From Phycisphaerales bacterium UBA4658 (GTDB lineage: Bacteria > Planctomycetota > Phycisphaerae > Phycisphaerales > UBA1924), in contig DHLW01000135.1 of NCBI GenBank assembly GCA_002405485.1, positions 15,080 to 23,977 of the forward strand: a stretch of DNA of 8,898 bases, in the 5' to 3' direction. The position numbers and the translations under genes are program-made. The notes beneath the pieces are model-generated. The model was not told where the DNA came from, made no database searches, and worked only from the letters and a program-made list of their open reading frames with translations. Shown piece after piece: positions 1-6,340 of this stretch (positions are counted from its first letter, which is position 1; each line of letters starts with the position of its first letter).

Positions 1-29
1 GAGAGCCGTAGCCCGGGGCGCAAGCCCCG
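1..29 (+). repeat. REP-like / inverted-repeat element, left copy
   Basis: The element reads GAGAGCCGTAG followed by a palindrome with a 6-bp stem (CGGGGC 14-19, GCCCCG 24-29) and a GCAA tetraloop. The same sequence, with one extra G and an A-to-G change, recurs in reverse orientation at 180-211. A GTAG tetranucleotide at the foot of an imperfect palindrome is the known layout of bacterial REP sequences mobilised by RAYT transposases. Alternatively, the two copies are terminal inverted repeats of a ~211-base MITE. The element starts at the first base of the window and may extend further left. Confidence 0.6.
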
Positions 30-179
30 TGAAAGCGTGCCCGACTCGACAAGATCACTGCCGGTTTCCCGAAGTCCGCGAAGCGAACGACACTTCGCAG
101 AACCGCACGGGCTCGCTCTTTCGCGTGCTCCGCACGCTCGACTCCCGCGACACCCGCAGACTTTGATTGCCACACTTGG

Positions 180-211
180 CCCGGGGCTCGCGCCCCCGGG
201 CTACGGCTCTC
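180..211 (-). repeat. REP-like / inverted-repeat element, right copy
   Basis: On the minus strand this reads GAGAGCCGTAG, then CCCGGGG, GCGCGAG and CCCCGGG, giving a 7-bp stem. It matches the copy at 1-29 over almost its whole length, in opposite orientation. It lies about 36 bases past the stop codon of the hcp-like gene, so it would be in the 3' part of that transcript and could also stabilise or terminate it. Confidence 0.6.
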
Positions 212-214
212 GCC

Positions 215-239
215 GCCCGCTCCGCGGGCTGAAGCCCGC
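215..239. terminator. Tripartite GC hairpin after the hcp-like gene
   Basis: Three alternating complementary hexamers can form either of two hairpins: GCCCGC (215-220), GCGGGC (224-229) and GCCCGC (234-239). The loops are TCC or TGAA. The element begins 7 bases past the hcp-like stop codon as read on the minus strand. There is no T-run, so it is not a classical intrinsic terminator. It may act as a 3' stabilising hairpin or as another member of the repeat block. Confidence 0.35.
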
Positions 240-246
240 TCCCAAC

Positions 247-855
247 TCAATCCTCCGCCCGCGTCTTGCTCCCCGTGTGCTCCACCTCGATCTTCTGAAA
301 CGTCATCGAGACGTCTTCCAGATCCCGTCCCGCGACGATCCGCTGCCGCACGTGGCTCACCATGGCGTTCGTGAGCTTCACCGTGTAGAACCGCTCCAGC
401 CCGCCGCTCGCGTTGGGTTGATAGAACTCGAACATGACGGTCTTGAGCGTCTCACCATTCGCCGCGGCCTGGAAGATCTGCGGCGACGCCGCGCCCCATT
501 CCTTGGTGAACGTGATCGGCAGGTGCCTCGCCTTGCCCGAGGGCATGCCGTCCTTGTCCGTCGGCTGGCCGAGTTCGTGCAAGTACTCAAAGCCGACGAT
601 CCGGTCCCGTGTCGTGTCCGTCGTCCCCTCGCCCTTGAAGCGCCCCTGCCTGGAGCCCTCGATCAGCACCGTGAACTCGCCGGCACCAAGTCCAAGCGCC
701 GTGGGCTTGGATCGTGGCCTGGGCAGGGTTGGATCGTCTCGCGGCGGGGGCGATGGAGTGTTCGGAGCAAACTGCGCCGACACCACCGTTGGTGCCGTTG
801 GCAGAAGACCGGCGACCAGAACCACAGCAGCAGCAAGAGCAAGGGTCCGAGGCAT
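247..855 (-). CDS. Exported Hcp-family (T6SS tube-like) protein
   Basis: This 202-residue protein has a Sec signal peptide (hydrophobic core about 5-22, likely cleavage after Ala27, VVSA|QF), a Pro-rich linker (30-52) and a domain at about 60-195 that reads as the Hcp family (type VI secretion tube protein). Family signatures are the conserved PITFTKEWGAASPQIFQAA-like stretch at 113-131, the ANGE-LK segment at 132-138, the FYTVKLTNAMVSHV strand at 156-169 and the terminal EDVSMTFQKIEVEHT at 180-194. The ATG start is supported by AAGGAGA (861-867) five bases upstream. The gene lies 82 bases downstream of recJ on the same strand and may be cotranscribed with it. The oddity is the signal peptide: true T6SS Hcp is made in the cytosol and loaded into the apparatus without one. 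No other T6SS gene is visible. Family membership is fairly sure; function is unknown. Confidence 0.8.
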   Translation of the reverse strand: MPRTLALAAAVVLVAGLLPTAPTVVSAQFAPNTPSPPPRDDPTLPRPRSKPTALGLGAGEFTVLIEGSRQGRFKGEGTTDTTRDRIVGFEYLHELGQPTDKDGMPSGKARHLPITFTKEWGAASPQIFQAAANGETLKTVMFEFYQPNASGGLERFYTVKLTNAMVSHVRQRIVAGRDLEDVSMTFQKIEVEHTGSKTRAED

Positions 856-920
856 GCGACTCTCCTTCAGGCGTCTCCGTCTGGACGCGGTCGTCCGGAT
901 TCTCCGTCACTCCGACCGGC

Positions 921-939
921 GAACCGTGCCGGCCGGTTC
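921..939 (-). other. Small inverted repeat at the recJ stop codon
   Basis: GAACCG (921-926) and CGGTTC (934-939) form a 6-bp stem with a 7-base loop overlapping the recJ stop. With no T-run it is a weak terminator at best. It could attenuate transcription from recJ into the hcp-like gene. Confidence 0.25.
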
Positions 940-2686
940 ATGCTCTTCGCACCGCGAGGTCCAGAATCTCTGGCTCGACGCGTGCGGATCCCCCAAAGGT
1001 GGAAATGGCCGGCGCAAGCACCGCGTCCACCGTGGTGCCGACGGAAAGCTGAGCGGCATGCCGACCCCAGTTCCAGCCCACAGCTCGGCACTCGCGCGTT
1101 CCCGATCCGCCCGATCGACCGGCGTTCGAGCGCACGCGGATGCTCAGATGCTTGGCCTGCGAGCCCATCGGCCGGGCCTCGGTGATCCGCAGATCGCGCA
1201 CGAGCAGCTTCGGCCGGGCGTTGCCCGCCCCGAACGGCCCGAGCCGGTCCAGATCGCGCACCGCATCCACATCCAGCTCGGCAAGCTCCGCCTCGCAGTC
1301 GATCGTCACCCGGGCGCACAGGTCGCCCGGAGCGATCGCCGCGTTGGCATATTCCGTGAACGCATCCACGAAGTGCGAGAGCTTCGGCTCAACGAGGTGC
1401 ACGCCCGCCGCCATGCTGTGCCCGCCGTACTTCTCCAGATGAGCGGCACAGTGCATGAGCCCCGAGTGCAGGTTGAACCCGTCCACCGAGCGCCCGGACC
1501 CGTGGCAGATGCCGTCGCGCTTCTGCATCAGGATCGTCGGCCGATGAAACCGCTCGACCAGCCGCGAGCACACGATCCCCACCACGCCCGCGTGCCAATC
1601 CTCGTGCGCCAGCACGATCGCCCGGCGGTCATTGCCGGTCATGCCCGCATCCTCGGCCATCTGGCATGCCAGGTCAAAGATGTCGCTCTCCACCTTCCGA
1701 CGCTGATCATTCTGCTTGGACAGGTGCTCGGCGATCTCCCTGCCACGTTGAGCATCGGCGACGGTGAACAGCTCCACCGCCTCGCGCGCGTGCCCCATGC
1801 GCCCAGCCGCGTTCAATCGCGGCCCAAGTCGAAACCCCACCTCCATCGCTCCGATCTCCTCACCCGCGAGCCCGCTCGCCTGCACGAGCGCGCCAAGGCC
1901 CGGAAGCGGCGAGGACTTGGCTCGCACGAGCCCATAGGTCGCCAGCACCCTGTTCTCCCCGACCAAGGGGACGATGTCCGCGATCGTTCCAAGCGCCGCC
2001 ATCGCCAGAAGTTCGATGAGCACCGCCCGCACCGGCTCGTCGGCCCGGGGCGAGCCCGTCGCCGCGGTCCCCAGCCGCCACGCGAGCTTGTACGCCACCC
2101 CCGCCCCCGAAAGCTCGCCGAAGGGATACTGCGAATCCGGGCGACGCGGATGCACCACGGCATAGGCCTCGGGCAAGTCTTCCATCCGAGTCGGCGGGGC
2201 GTGATGGTCGGTGATGATCAGGTCGACGCCCCGCCGCCGAGCTTCCTGTGCCGGGGCGATGGCGGTAATCCCGCAATCCACGCTCACGATGACCTTGGCC
2301 CCCGCCGCGGCAAGCTCGGCAATCGCGGCGGAGTTCAGCCCATACCCCTCATCCAGGCGGTGGGGGACATAGGTACTGACCCTGGCGTTCGGATCGATGG
2401 TGCGGAGCGTGTGGTACAGGATCGCCGTTGCCGTGATGCCGTCGACGTCGTAATCCCCATAGATCACGATGGGCTCTCGGTCGCGAACGGCCCGCACGAT
2501 GCGCTCCGCGGCCCTGTCCAGGTCCGGGATCAGGGACGGATCGTGCAACTGAGAGAGTTTGGGATTGAGCAGCGCCTGGGCCTGCCGCTCATCAGCAAAG
2601 CCCCGCGCTTGCAGCACCCTGCGCAGGATCGGTCCCGAGGCGTCGGCAGGACCGCGAAACGTCCATCTGGCGGTGAGTCCGTTCAC
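938..2686 (-). CDS. recJ: Single-stranded-DNA-specific exonuclease RecJ
   Basis: RecJ is a 5'-to-3' single-strand DNA exonuclease acting in the cytosol in RecF-pathway recombination, mismatch repair and base excision repair. At 582 residues it is the usual length. DHH-family motifs appear in order: DYDVDG (78-83), VSVDCG (134-139), TDHH (159-162), IADIVPLVGENR (235-246) and GPRLNAAGRMGHA (288-300). The DHHA1 segment follows with GSGRSVDGFN (396-405) and GGHSMAAG (421-428), then LGPFGAGNARP (482-492) opening the C-terminal OB-like part. All expected metal-binding Asp/His residues seem present. The start is GTG; no later Met occurs before residue 281, and the family normally begins a few residues before a W-x-(x) segment as here. 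No strong Shine-Dalgarno sequence is visible. An ATG four codons long (ATG GCT TCG TGA) overlaps the GTG start out of frame. The gene is divergent from the cobalamin adenosyltransferase. Confidence 0.95.
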   Translation of the reverse strand: MNGLTARWTFRGPADASGPILRRVLQARGFADERQAQALLNPKLSQLHDPSLIPDLDRAAERIVRAVRDREPIVIYGDYDVDGITATAILYHTLRTIDPNARVSTYVPHRLDEGYGLNSAAIAELAAAGAKVIVSVDCGITAIAPAQEARRRGVDLIITDHHAPPTRMEDLPEAYAVVHPRRPDSQYPFGELSGAGVAYKLAWRLGTAATGSPRADEPVRAVLIELLAMAALGTIADIVPLVGENRVLATYGLVRAKSSPLPGLGALVQASGLAGEEIGAMEVGFRLGPRLNAAGRMGHAREAVELFTVADAQRGREIAEHLSKQNDQRRKVESDIFDLACQMAEDAGMTGNDRRAIVLAHEDWHAGVVGIVCSRLVERFHRPTILMQKRDGICHGSGRSVDGFNLHSGLMHCAAHLEKYGGHSMAAGVHLVEPKLSHFVDAFTEYANAAIAPGDLCARVTIDCEAELAELDVDAVRDLDRLGPFGAGNARPKLLVRDLRITEARPMGSQAKHLSIRVRSNAGRSGGSGTRECRAVGWNWGRHAAQLSVGTTVDAVLAPAISTFGGSARVEPEILDLAVRRA

Positions 2687-2819
2687 GAAGCCATGAGTGT
2701 ACCGTGGACCCGGTCACCGGCATCGCGTTGAGATTGGGTCGCTGAAACAGCCCCGGCTCTGTACACTGCAGCCACGGCGGAAGGGTGGGGAGGGGGCCGC
2801 GGACCGCGGGAGTGCGTGC
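2687..2819. promoter_or_regulatory. Divergent intergenic region with paired TACACT boxes
   Basis: The hexamer TACACT occurs once for each direction: on the minus strand at 2696-2701 just before recJ, and on the plus strand at 2762-2767 before the adenosyltransferase. The boxes sit inside a 7-base inverted repeat (AGTGTAC 2696-2702, GTACACT 2761-2767). Both resemble -10 elements. The recJ box would start transcription almost at the GTG codon; the plus-strand box would leave a leader of about 45 bases. No convincing -35 hexamers are visible. I see no recognisable cobalamin riboswitch. Confidence 0.35.
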
Positions 2820-3416
2820 ATGGTTCGTTTGTCCAAAATCTACACTAAAACCGGGGATGATGGATCCACGGGGCTGGGCGACGGGACTCGGGTGGAGAAG
2901 ACCGACCTGCGTGTCGAGGCCTATGGCACGGTGGACGAGGCCAATGCGGCGATCGGTCTGTGCGTGGTAGCTGCTGGCGCTGACCGCGGGCCCCACGCAG
3001 CCGCGATCTCCCGGGTGCTCACAACCGTGCAGAATGACCTGTTCGATGTGGGCGCGGACCTGTGCTGCCCGATCGAGCCCGGGGAGAAGCCGGGTTCACG
3101 CCTTCGGGTGACGGCCGGGCAGACTCAGCGGCTGGAGATGGTGATCGATGAGCACAACGAACGTCTGAAACCGCTGGACAGCTTCATCCTGCCCGGTGGA
3201 ACCATGCTGGCGGCCAATCTGCATCTGGCGCGGACGATCACGCGCCGGGCCGAGCGTCTAAGCGTTGGGCTGCTCTCGGCGCAGGGTGCGACGACGAACC
3301 CCGAAACGGTGCGGTATCTGAATCGGCTCAGCGACTTGCTGTTTGTGCTCGGACGGGTGGCGAATGCGGATGGGGCGGGGGATGTGAAGTGGGTTCCCGG
3401 GGCGCACCGATCCTGA
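2820..3416 (+). CDS. Cob(I)yrinic acid a,c-diamide adenosyltransferase, PduO type
   Basis: The enzyme transfers the 5'-deoxyadenosyl group of ATP to cob(I)alamin to make coenzyme B12 (adenosylcobalamin). The 198-residue protein is full length for the PduO/MMAB family. It carries the N-terminal ATP-binding motif YTKTGDDGSTGLGDG (8-22), then RVEAYGTVDEAN (31-42), FILPGG (122-127), the basic helix ARTITRRAER (137-146) and YLNRLSDLLFVLGR (166-179). The ATG at 2820 is chosen because homologues begin only a few residues before IYTKTGD; extending upstream to 2697 adds 41 Pro/Arg-rich residues with no family counterpart. The GAG in CGGGAG, 8 bases upstream, is a modest ribosome site. It is first in a compact plus-strand run, with 13 bases to the next gene. 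Its presence implies a B12-dependent enzyme elsewhere in the genome, such as methylmalonyl-CoA mutase; none is in the window. PduO, CobO and EutT are unrelated isofunctional families; this is clearly the PduO fold. Confidence 0.93.
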   Translation: MVRLSKIYTKTGDDGSTGLGDGTRVEKTDLRVEAYGTVDEANAAIGLCVVAAGADRGPHAAAISRVLTTVQNDLFDVGADLCCPIEPGEKPGSRLRVTAGQTQRLEMVIDEHNERLKPLDSFILPGGTMLAANLHLARTITRRAERLSVGLLSAQGATTNPETVRYLNRLSDLLFVLGRVANADGAGDVKWVPGAHRS

Positions 3417-3429
3417 TGACAGGCACTGG

Positions 3430-4962
3430 ATGACGATCGCCACCAGCGACTTCACGCGAGAGTTTGACGCCGAGACCGGGCGGCTGCTGCGGCATCGATT
3501 CTTCTGGTTCATCGGGAGCGTCGGGGCGGTGTATCTGCTGGCCCGGGTGTCGCTGTTTGCGGTGTATGGGGCGTTGCTGGTGGCGTCGGCGACGCAGATG
3601 GCCGACGAGTCGCTGCTGGTGAATCAGGTCAGCAAGATCCGATTGGGCCGTCTGGGCCTCTGGTTCGTGCTGATCCTGACGATTGCGGATCTGGGGGTGA
3701 TGATCTGGGCGACGATCAAGCTGTCGCGTCGATCCATGGGGCGGGACGAACTGGTGCGGTTCACGCAAAACGTGGTGATGTACCTGGGCGTGACGCACGT
3801 GATCGCCAACGTGTTCATGCGAGCGGTGGGGTTTCCCTGGATCATCGGGCTGTATCACCTGTTTGCCTGCGTGTGTTTTCCATGGACTCCCCAGCAGGCG
3901 ATCCGGCCGATCGGGCCGCTGCTCTTGCTGAACGCCGTCGGGGTGCTGGTCTTCGGATCGATGCCTCCGGGAATGACGGCGGCGGTGCTCATCCTGAGCG
4001 TGTTCGTGGCGGCGCCTGGGATCCTGACGGCGTGGTTCAAGCACAGCCGACGCATGGAGCGGTTCCGCATCCGGGCGTTGCAGGCCAGGTACGGGCAGAT
4101 GCGGCGGGAACTCGTTGACGCCCGGCGGATCCACGAGGCGCTCTTTCCCCCGCCGATCGTTTCAGGATCGCTCCGGTTCGACTATCGCTATCAGCCGATG
4201 CTGCAGATCGGCGGCGACTATCTGTACGCCCGGCGGGGTGGCAGTCGGCGTGAGGGCCCGCGAGGGGTCGAGGGTGGCGATGATCGCGGCGTGTTCAATG
4301 TGCTGGTGATGGACGTGACCGGGCACGGCATCGCCGCGGCACTCACCGTGAACCGGCTGTACGGCGAGGTGGAGCGGCTGTTTGCCGAGAATCCTGACGC
4401 CGGACCGGGCGACGTGCTGAGCGCGCTGAACAAGTACGTGCATCTGACCCTGGCCACGCACTCGGTCTATGTGACCGCGCTGTGCGTGAAGGTGGACGAG
4501 GATCGGAACGTGCTTGAATATGCCAGCGGTGGACATCCTCCGGCGTTCCTGTGCACCGCCGACGGTCGGATCGAGCAGCTCGACTCGACGGCGATCGTGC
4601 TCGGGGCGTGCGCCGCGTGCGACTTTGATCCCTGCGTTGAGACGCGTCGATTCGAGGTCGGGGACACGCTGCTTGCGTACACCGACGGAGCCATCGAAGC
4701 CCGCAACGATGCGGGGCGCATGTGGGGCGTGCAGGGCATGGCGCGATGCCTGGCCAACGTGCACACCCGGGAGATGGCGGGGAAAGCCGGGCTTGCCGGG
4801 GTCATCGTGTCGGCCGTGGAGAGCCATCGGTACGGGCCCTCTGAGGACGACACGCTGGTCGTCGAGGTGACTCGGACGGTCCCGACCGGGTCGTCCCTGG
4901 CCCGGGGAAGTTCGGATTCCGGAGCCCGGGTGGCCGTCGCGCCGGGTGCGGGGGCGGAATAA
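3430..4962 (+). CDS. Membrane-anchored SpoIIE/RsbU-type PP2C Ser/Thr phosphatase
   Basis: The 510-residue protein has an N-terminal membrane region with about six hydrophobic segments (near 23-45, 76-96, 113-135, 137-150, 160-176 and 183-203). A basic, probably helical linker (205-237) leads to a C-terminal phosphatase domain (about 245-480). The domain shows RIHEALFPPP (233-242), GGDY (261-264), MDVTGHG (294-300, metal-binding Asp295), SGGHPP (366-371), YTDG (417-420, metal-binding Asp419) and EDDTLVV (472-478, Asp473/474). These are the metal-dependent PP2C signatures of the SpoIIE/RsbU family, which dephosphorylates anti-sigma-factor antagonists in partner-switching systems. No anti-sigma or STAS partner is encoded nearby. 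The membrane part matches no sensor domain I recognise; it may sense a membrane or envelope signal. A CxxCxxxxC cluster (393-401) is unusual. The gene starts 13 bases after the adenosyltransferase and ends 9 bases before argC, so it is probably cotranscribed. The C-terminal tail past residue 482 is low complexity. Confidence 0.9.
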   Translation: MTIATSDFTREFDAETGRLLRHRFFWFIGSVGAVYLLARVSLFAVYGALLVASATQMADESLLVNQVSKIRLGRLGLWFVLILTIADLGVMIWATIKLSRRSMGRDELVRFTQNVVMYLGVTHVIANVFMRAVGFPWIIGLYHLFACVCFPWTPQQAIRPIGPLLLLNAVGVLVFGSMPPGMTAAVLILSVFVAAPGILTAWFKHSRRMERFRIRALQARYGQMRRELVDARRIHEALFPPPIVSGSLRFDYRYQPMLQIGGDYLYARRGGSRREGPRGVEGGDDRGVFNVLVMDVTGHGIAAALTVNRLYGEVERLFAENPDAGPGDVLSALNKYVHLTLATHSVYVTALCVKVDEDRNVLEYASGGHPPAFLCTADGRIEQLDSTAIVLGACAACDFDPCVETRRFEVGDTLLAYTDGAIEARNDAGRMWGVQGMARCLANVHTREMAGKAGLAGVIVSAVESHRYGPSEDDTLVVEVTRTVPTGSSLARGSSDSGARVAVAPGAGAE

Positions 4963-4971
4963 TCGACCCCT

Positions 4972-6087
4972 ATGGCAGACGCAGGCACATCGAACGGTGG
5001 ATCAAGGGGAGCAGGCGGTCCGAGCGCCTTTACGCCGGCGCCGGTTGCGATTCTCGGCCCGACCGGATACACCGGTCTTGAGTTGCTGGAGATCATCCTT
5101 CGGCACCCGGGGATGCGTGTGGAGTATCTGGGCTCGGCGCGTGAGAAGCAGCCCCGGATCGACGCGGAGTTTCCTCGGCTTGTCGGACGGCTGCGCGGCG
5201 CATCGGGAACGATCAATCCGCAGTGCGAGCCGCTGGATCACGATGCGATCGCGGCCCGGTGCCGGCTGGCGTTTCTGTGCCTGCCGCACGAAGCCGCGAT
5301 GGAGCACACCCCGAAGCTGCTGGAGCGAGGGGTCAAGGTGGTGGACCTTTCCGCCGCGTACCGGTTGAAGGATCCCTCGGTGTACGAGAAGGCGTACGGG
5401 CACCATCACTCCGATGCGAAGAATCTTGAGCACGCGGTGTACGGGCTCACGGAGATCATGCGGGAGCAGGTTGCCCGGGCCCGGCTGTGCGCGAATCCCG
5501 GGTGCTATCCGACCGCCGCCGCGCTGGCGCTGCTGCCGCTGCTGAGGGCCGGCGTCATCGAGCCGGGGGGGCTCATCGTGAACGCGGCGAGCGGGGTGAG
5601 CGGGGCGGGGCGGGAGCCCAAGCCCAACACGACGCTCGTCGAGGCCGGCGAGAACTTCTCTGCGTACGGCATCGGCGTGCACCGTCATCAGCCGGAGATC
5701 AATCAGACGCTGCACCTTGGCACGCCGGCGCTCCGCGCGGGCGTCCACCCGCATGGTGTGCTCTTTGTGCCGCACCTGCTGCCGATCGAGCGGGGCATCC
5801 TGGAGACGATCTATGCGACGCCCACGAGCGGGAAAGTGGACACCGCCCGCGTCATGGACGTGCTGACACACGCCTATGCGGGCGAGCCGTTCGTGCTGCC
5901 GCGCACGGACGCACCGACGCTTCATGATGTGCAGAGGACCAACGGCGTGCACATCAACGCGAGGGTGGTGAGTGGTCGCGTGGTGATCGTGGCGGCGATT
6001 GACAACCTGGTCAAGGGGGCCAGCGGACAGGCCGTGCAAAACGCCAACGTGATGCTCGGGCTGCCCGAGACGGCCGGGCTGGCGTGA
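4972..6087 (+). CDS. argC: N-acetyl-gamma-glutamyl-phosphate reductase
   Basis: ArgC performs the third step of arginine biosynthesis: NADPH-dependent reduction of N-acetylglutamyl phosphate to the semialdehyde, in the cytosol. The protein shows the nucleotide-binding GPTGYTG (29-35), the catalytic cysteine in ANPGCYPT (Cys178), SGVSGAG (207-213), HRHQPEI (237-243, with the catalytic-region His) and DNLVKGASGQAVQN (344-357). At 371 residues it is about 25 longer than usual. The excess is a Gly/Ser-rich N-terminal tail (1-23) before the Rossmann fold. There is no internal Met to shorten it: the first one after residue 1 is Met48, inside the fold, so only a non-ATG start could trim the tail. 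A purine-rich stretch (about 4949-4960) lies upstream. No other arg gene is adjacent. The stop codon overlaps the next gene's GTG start, suggesting translational coupling. Confidence 0.95.
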   Translation: MADAGTSNGGSRGAGGPSAFTPAPVAILGPTGYTGLELLEIILRHPGMRVEYLGSAREKQPRIDAEFPRLVGRLRGASGTINPQCEPLDHDAIAARCRLAFLCLPHEAAMEHTPKLLERGVKVVDLSAAYRLKDPSVYEKAYGHHHSDAKNLEHAVYGLTEIMREQVARARLCANPGCYPTAAALALLPLLRAGVIEPGGLIVNAASGVSGAGREPKPNTTLVEAGENFSAYGIGVHRHQPEINQTLHLGTPALRAGVHPHGVLFVPHLLPIERGILETIYATPTSGKVDTARVMDVLTHAYAGEPFVLPRTDAPTLHDVQRTNGVHINARVVSGRVVIVAAIDNLVKGASGQAVQNANVMLGLPETAGLA

Positions 6088-6311
6088 GCGGGCCGGAGTC
6101 CAGCCCGGAGCCCGACGACCGATCGTCTCCGACAAGCACACGAACCCCGTCGCGGATCATCGCGGTGGTGCTCTGCGTGTTCGGCGGCGTGGCGGTGTTG
6201 CTGTGGGCGAGCCGTGCGATGCAGAGCGGCTCATGGTGGCAGGTCTTGGCCGCCATGGCGGTCTGGGGGCTGCACGTGGTGGTGGCACGGCGTTTGTGGC
6301 GGCAGGAGTGA
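6084..6311 (+). CDS. Small two-helix membrane protein, unknown function
   Basis: This 75-residue protein is not one I recognise. It has a polar Ser/Pro/Asp-rich N-terminal tail (1-23), a hydrophobic helix (about 24-42), a short polar loop with a WW pair (43-52) and a second hydrophobic helix (about 53-68), ending in a basic RRLWRQE tail. The start is GTG within GTGA, so it overlaps the argC stop by four bases and is probably made by reinitiation after ArgC. The clean membrane-protein pattern and the overlap argue that it is real, though its shortness and lack of recognised homologues leave some doubt. It could be an envelope accessory protein. Confidence 0.65.
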   Translation: MSGPESSPEPDDRSSPTSTRTPSRIIAVVLCVFGGVAVLLWASRAMQSGSWWQVLAAMAVWGLHVVVARRLWRQE

Positions 6312-6320
6312 CCAACGGAC

Positions 6321-6340
6321 CCGCGGAGGGGCGGCCGCGG
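6321..6340. terminator. Hairpin between convergent genes
   Basis: CCGCGG at 6321-6326 and again at 6335-6340 can pair across an 8-base loop in the 29-base gap between the small membrane gene and the convergent mazG-like gene. Because each arm is self-palindromic, the hairpin can form in transcripts from either strand, which suits a shared terminator. No T-run follows in either direction, so it is not a textbook intrinsic terminator. Confidence 0.4.

Larger units (their letters stand above)
1..246. other. Non-coding, palindrome-rich intergenic block
   Basis: I see no credible gene here; open frames crossing it are low-complexity GC-rich artefacts. The block holds at least five short palindromes: 14-29 (stem CGGGGC, loop GCAA), 78-98 (GCGAAG/CTTCGC), 123-137 (GCGTGC-TCC-GCACGC), 180-201, and 215-239. 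The first and fourth belong to one inverted repeat family, annotated separately. The block lies just downstream of the hcp-like gene, so part of it is probably the 3' end of that transcript. Confidence 0.7.

Noticed and set aside
1..246. CRISPR array
   Set aside because: The repeats are inverted, only two copies, with no regular direct-repeat/spacer spacing.
247..855. Evidence for a type VI secretion cluster
   Set aside because: Only the Hcp-like protein is present; no sheath, baseplate, VgrG or ClpV gene is seen, and the signal peptide argues against a canonical role.
37..1185. 382-codon plus-strand open frame at the left end
   Set aside because: It crosses the palindromic repeat block and runs antisense to the hcp-like gene; composition is Arg/Pro-rich and no motif is seen.
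434..2731. 765-codon plus-strand open frame opposite recJ
   Set aside because: It runs antisense to an intact recJ with all its motifs; the translation is Arg/His/Pro-rich with no recognisable domain, typical of antisense frames in GC-rich DNA.
2697..2819. N-terminal extension of the adenosyltransferase
   Set aside because: The 41 extra residues are Arg/Pro-rich and have no counterpart in the PduO family, which starts near IYTKTGD; the region also carries the likely promoter.
2687..2819. Cobalamin riboswitch before the adenosyltransferase
   Set aside because: The leader is too short and I see no B12-box-like sequence.
5002..6141. 379-codon minus-strand open frame opposite argC
   Set aside because: It is the shadow of a fully recognisable ArgC.
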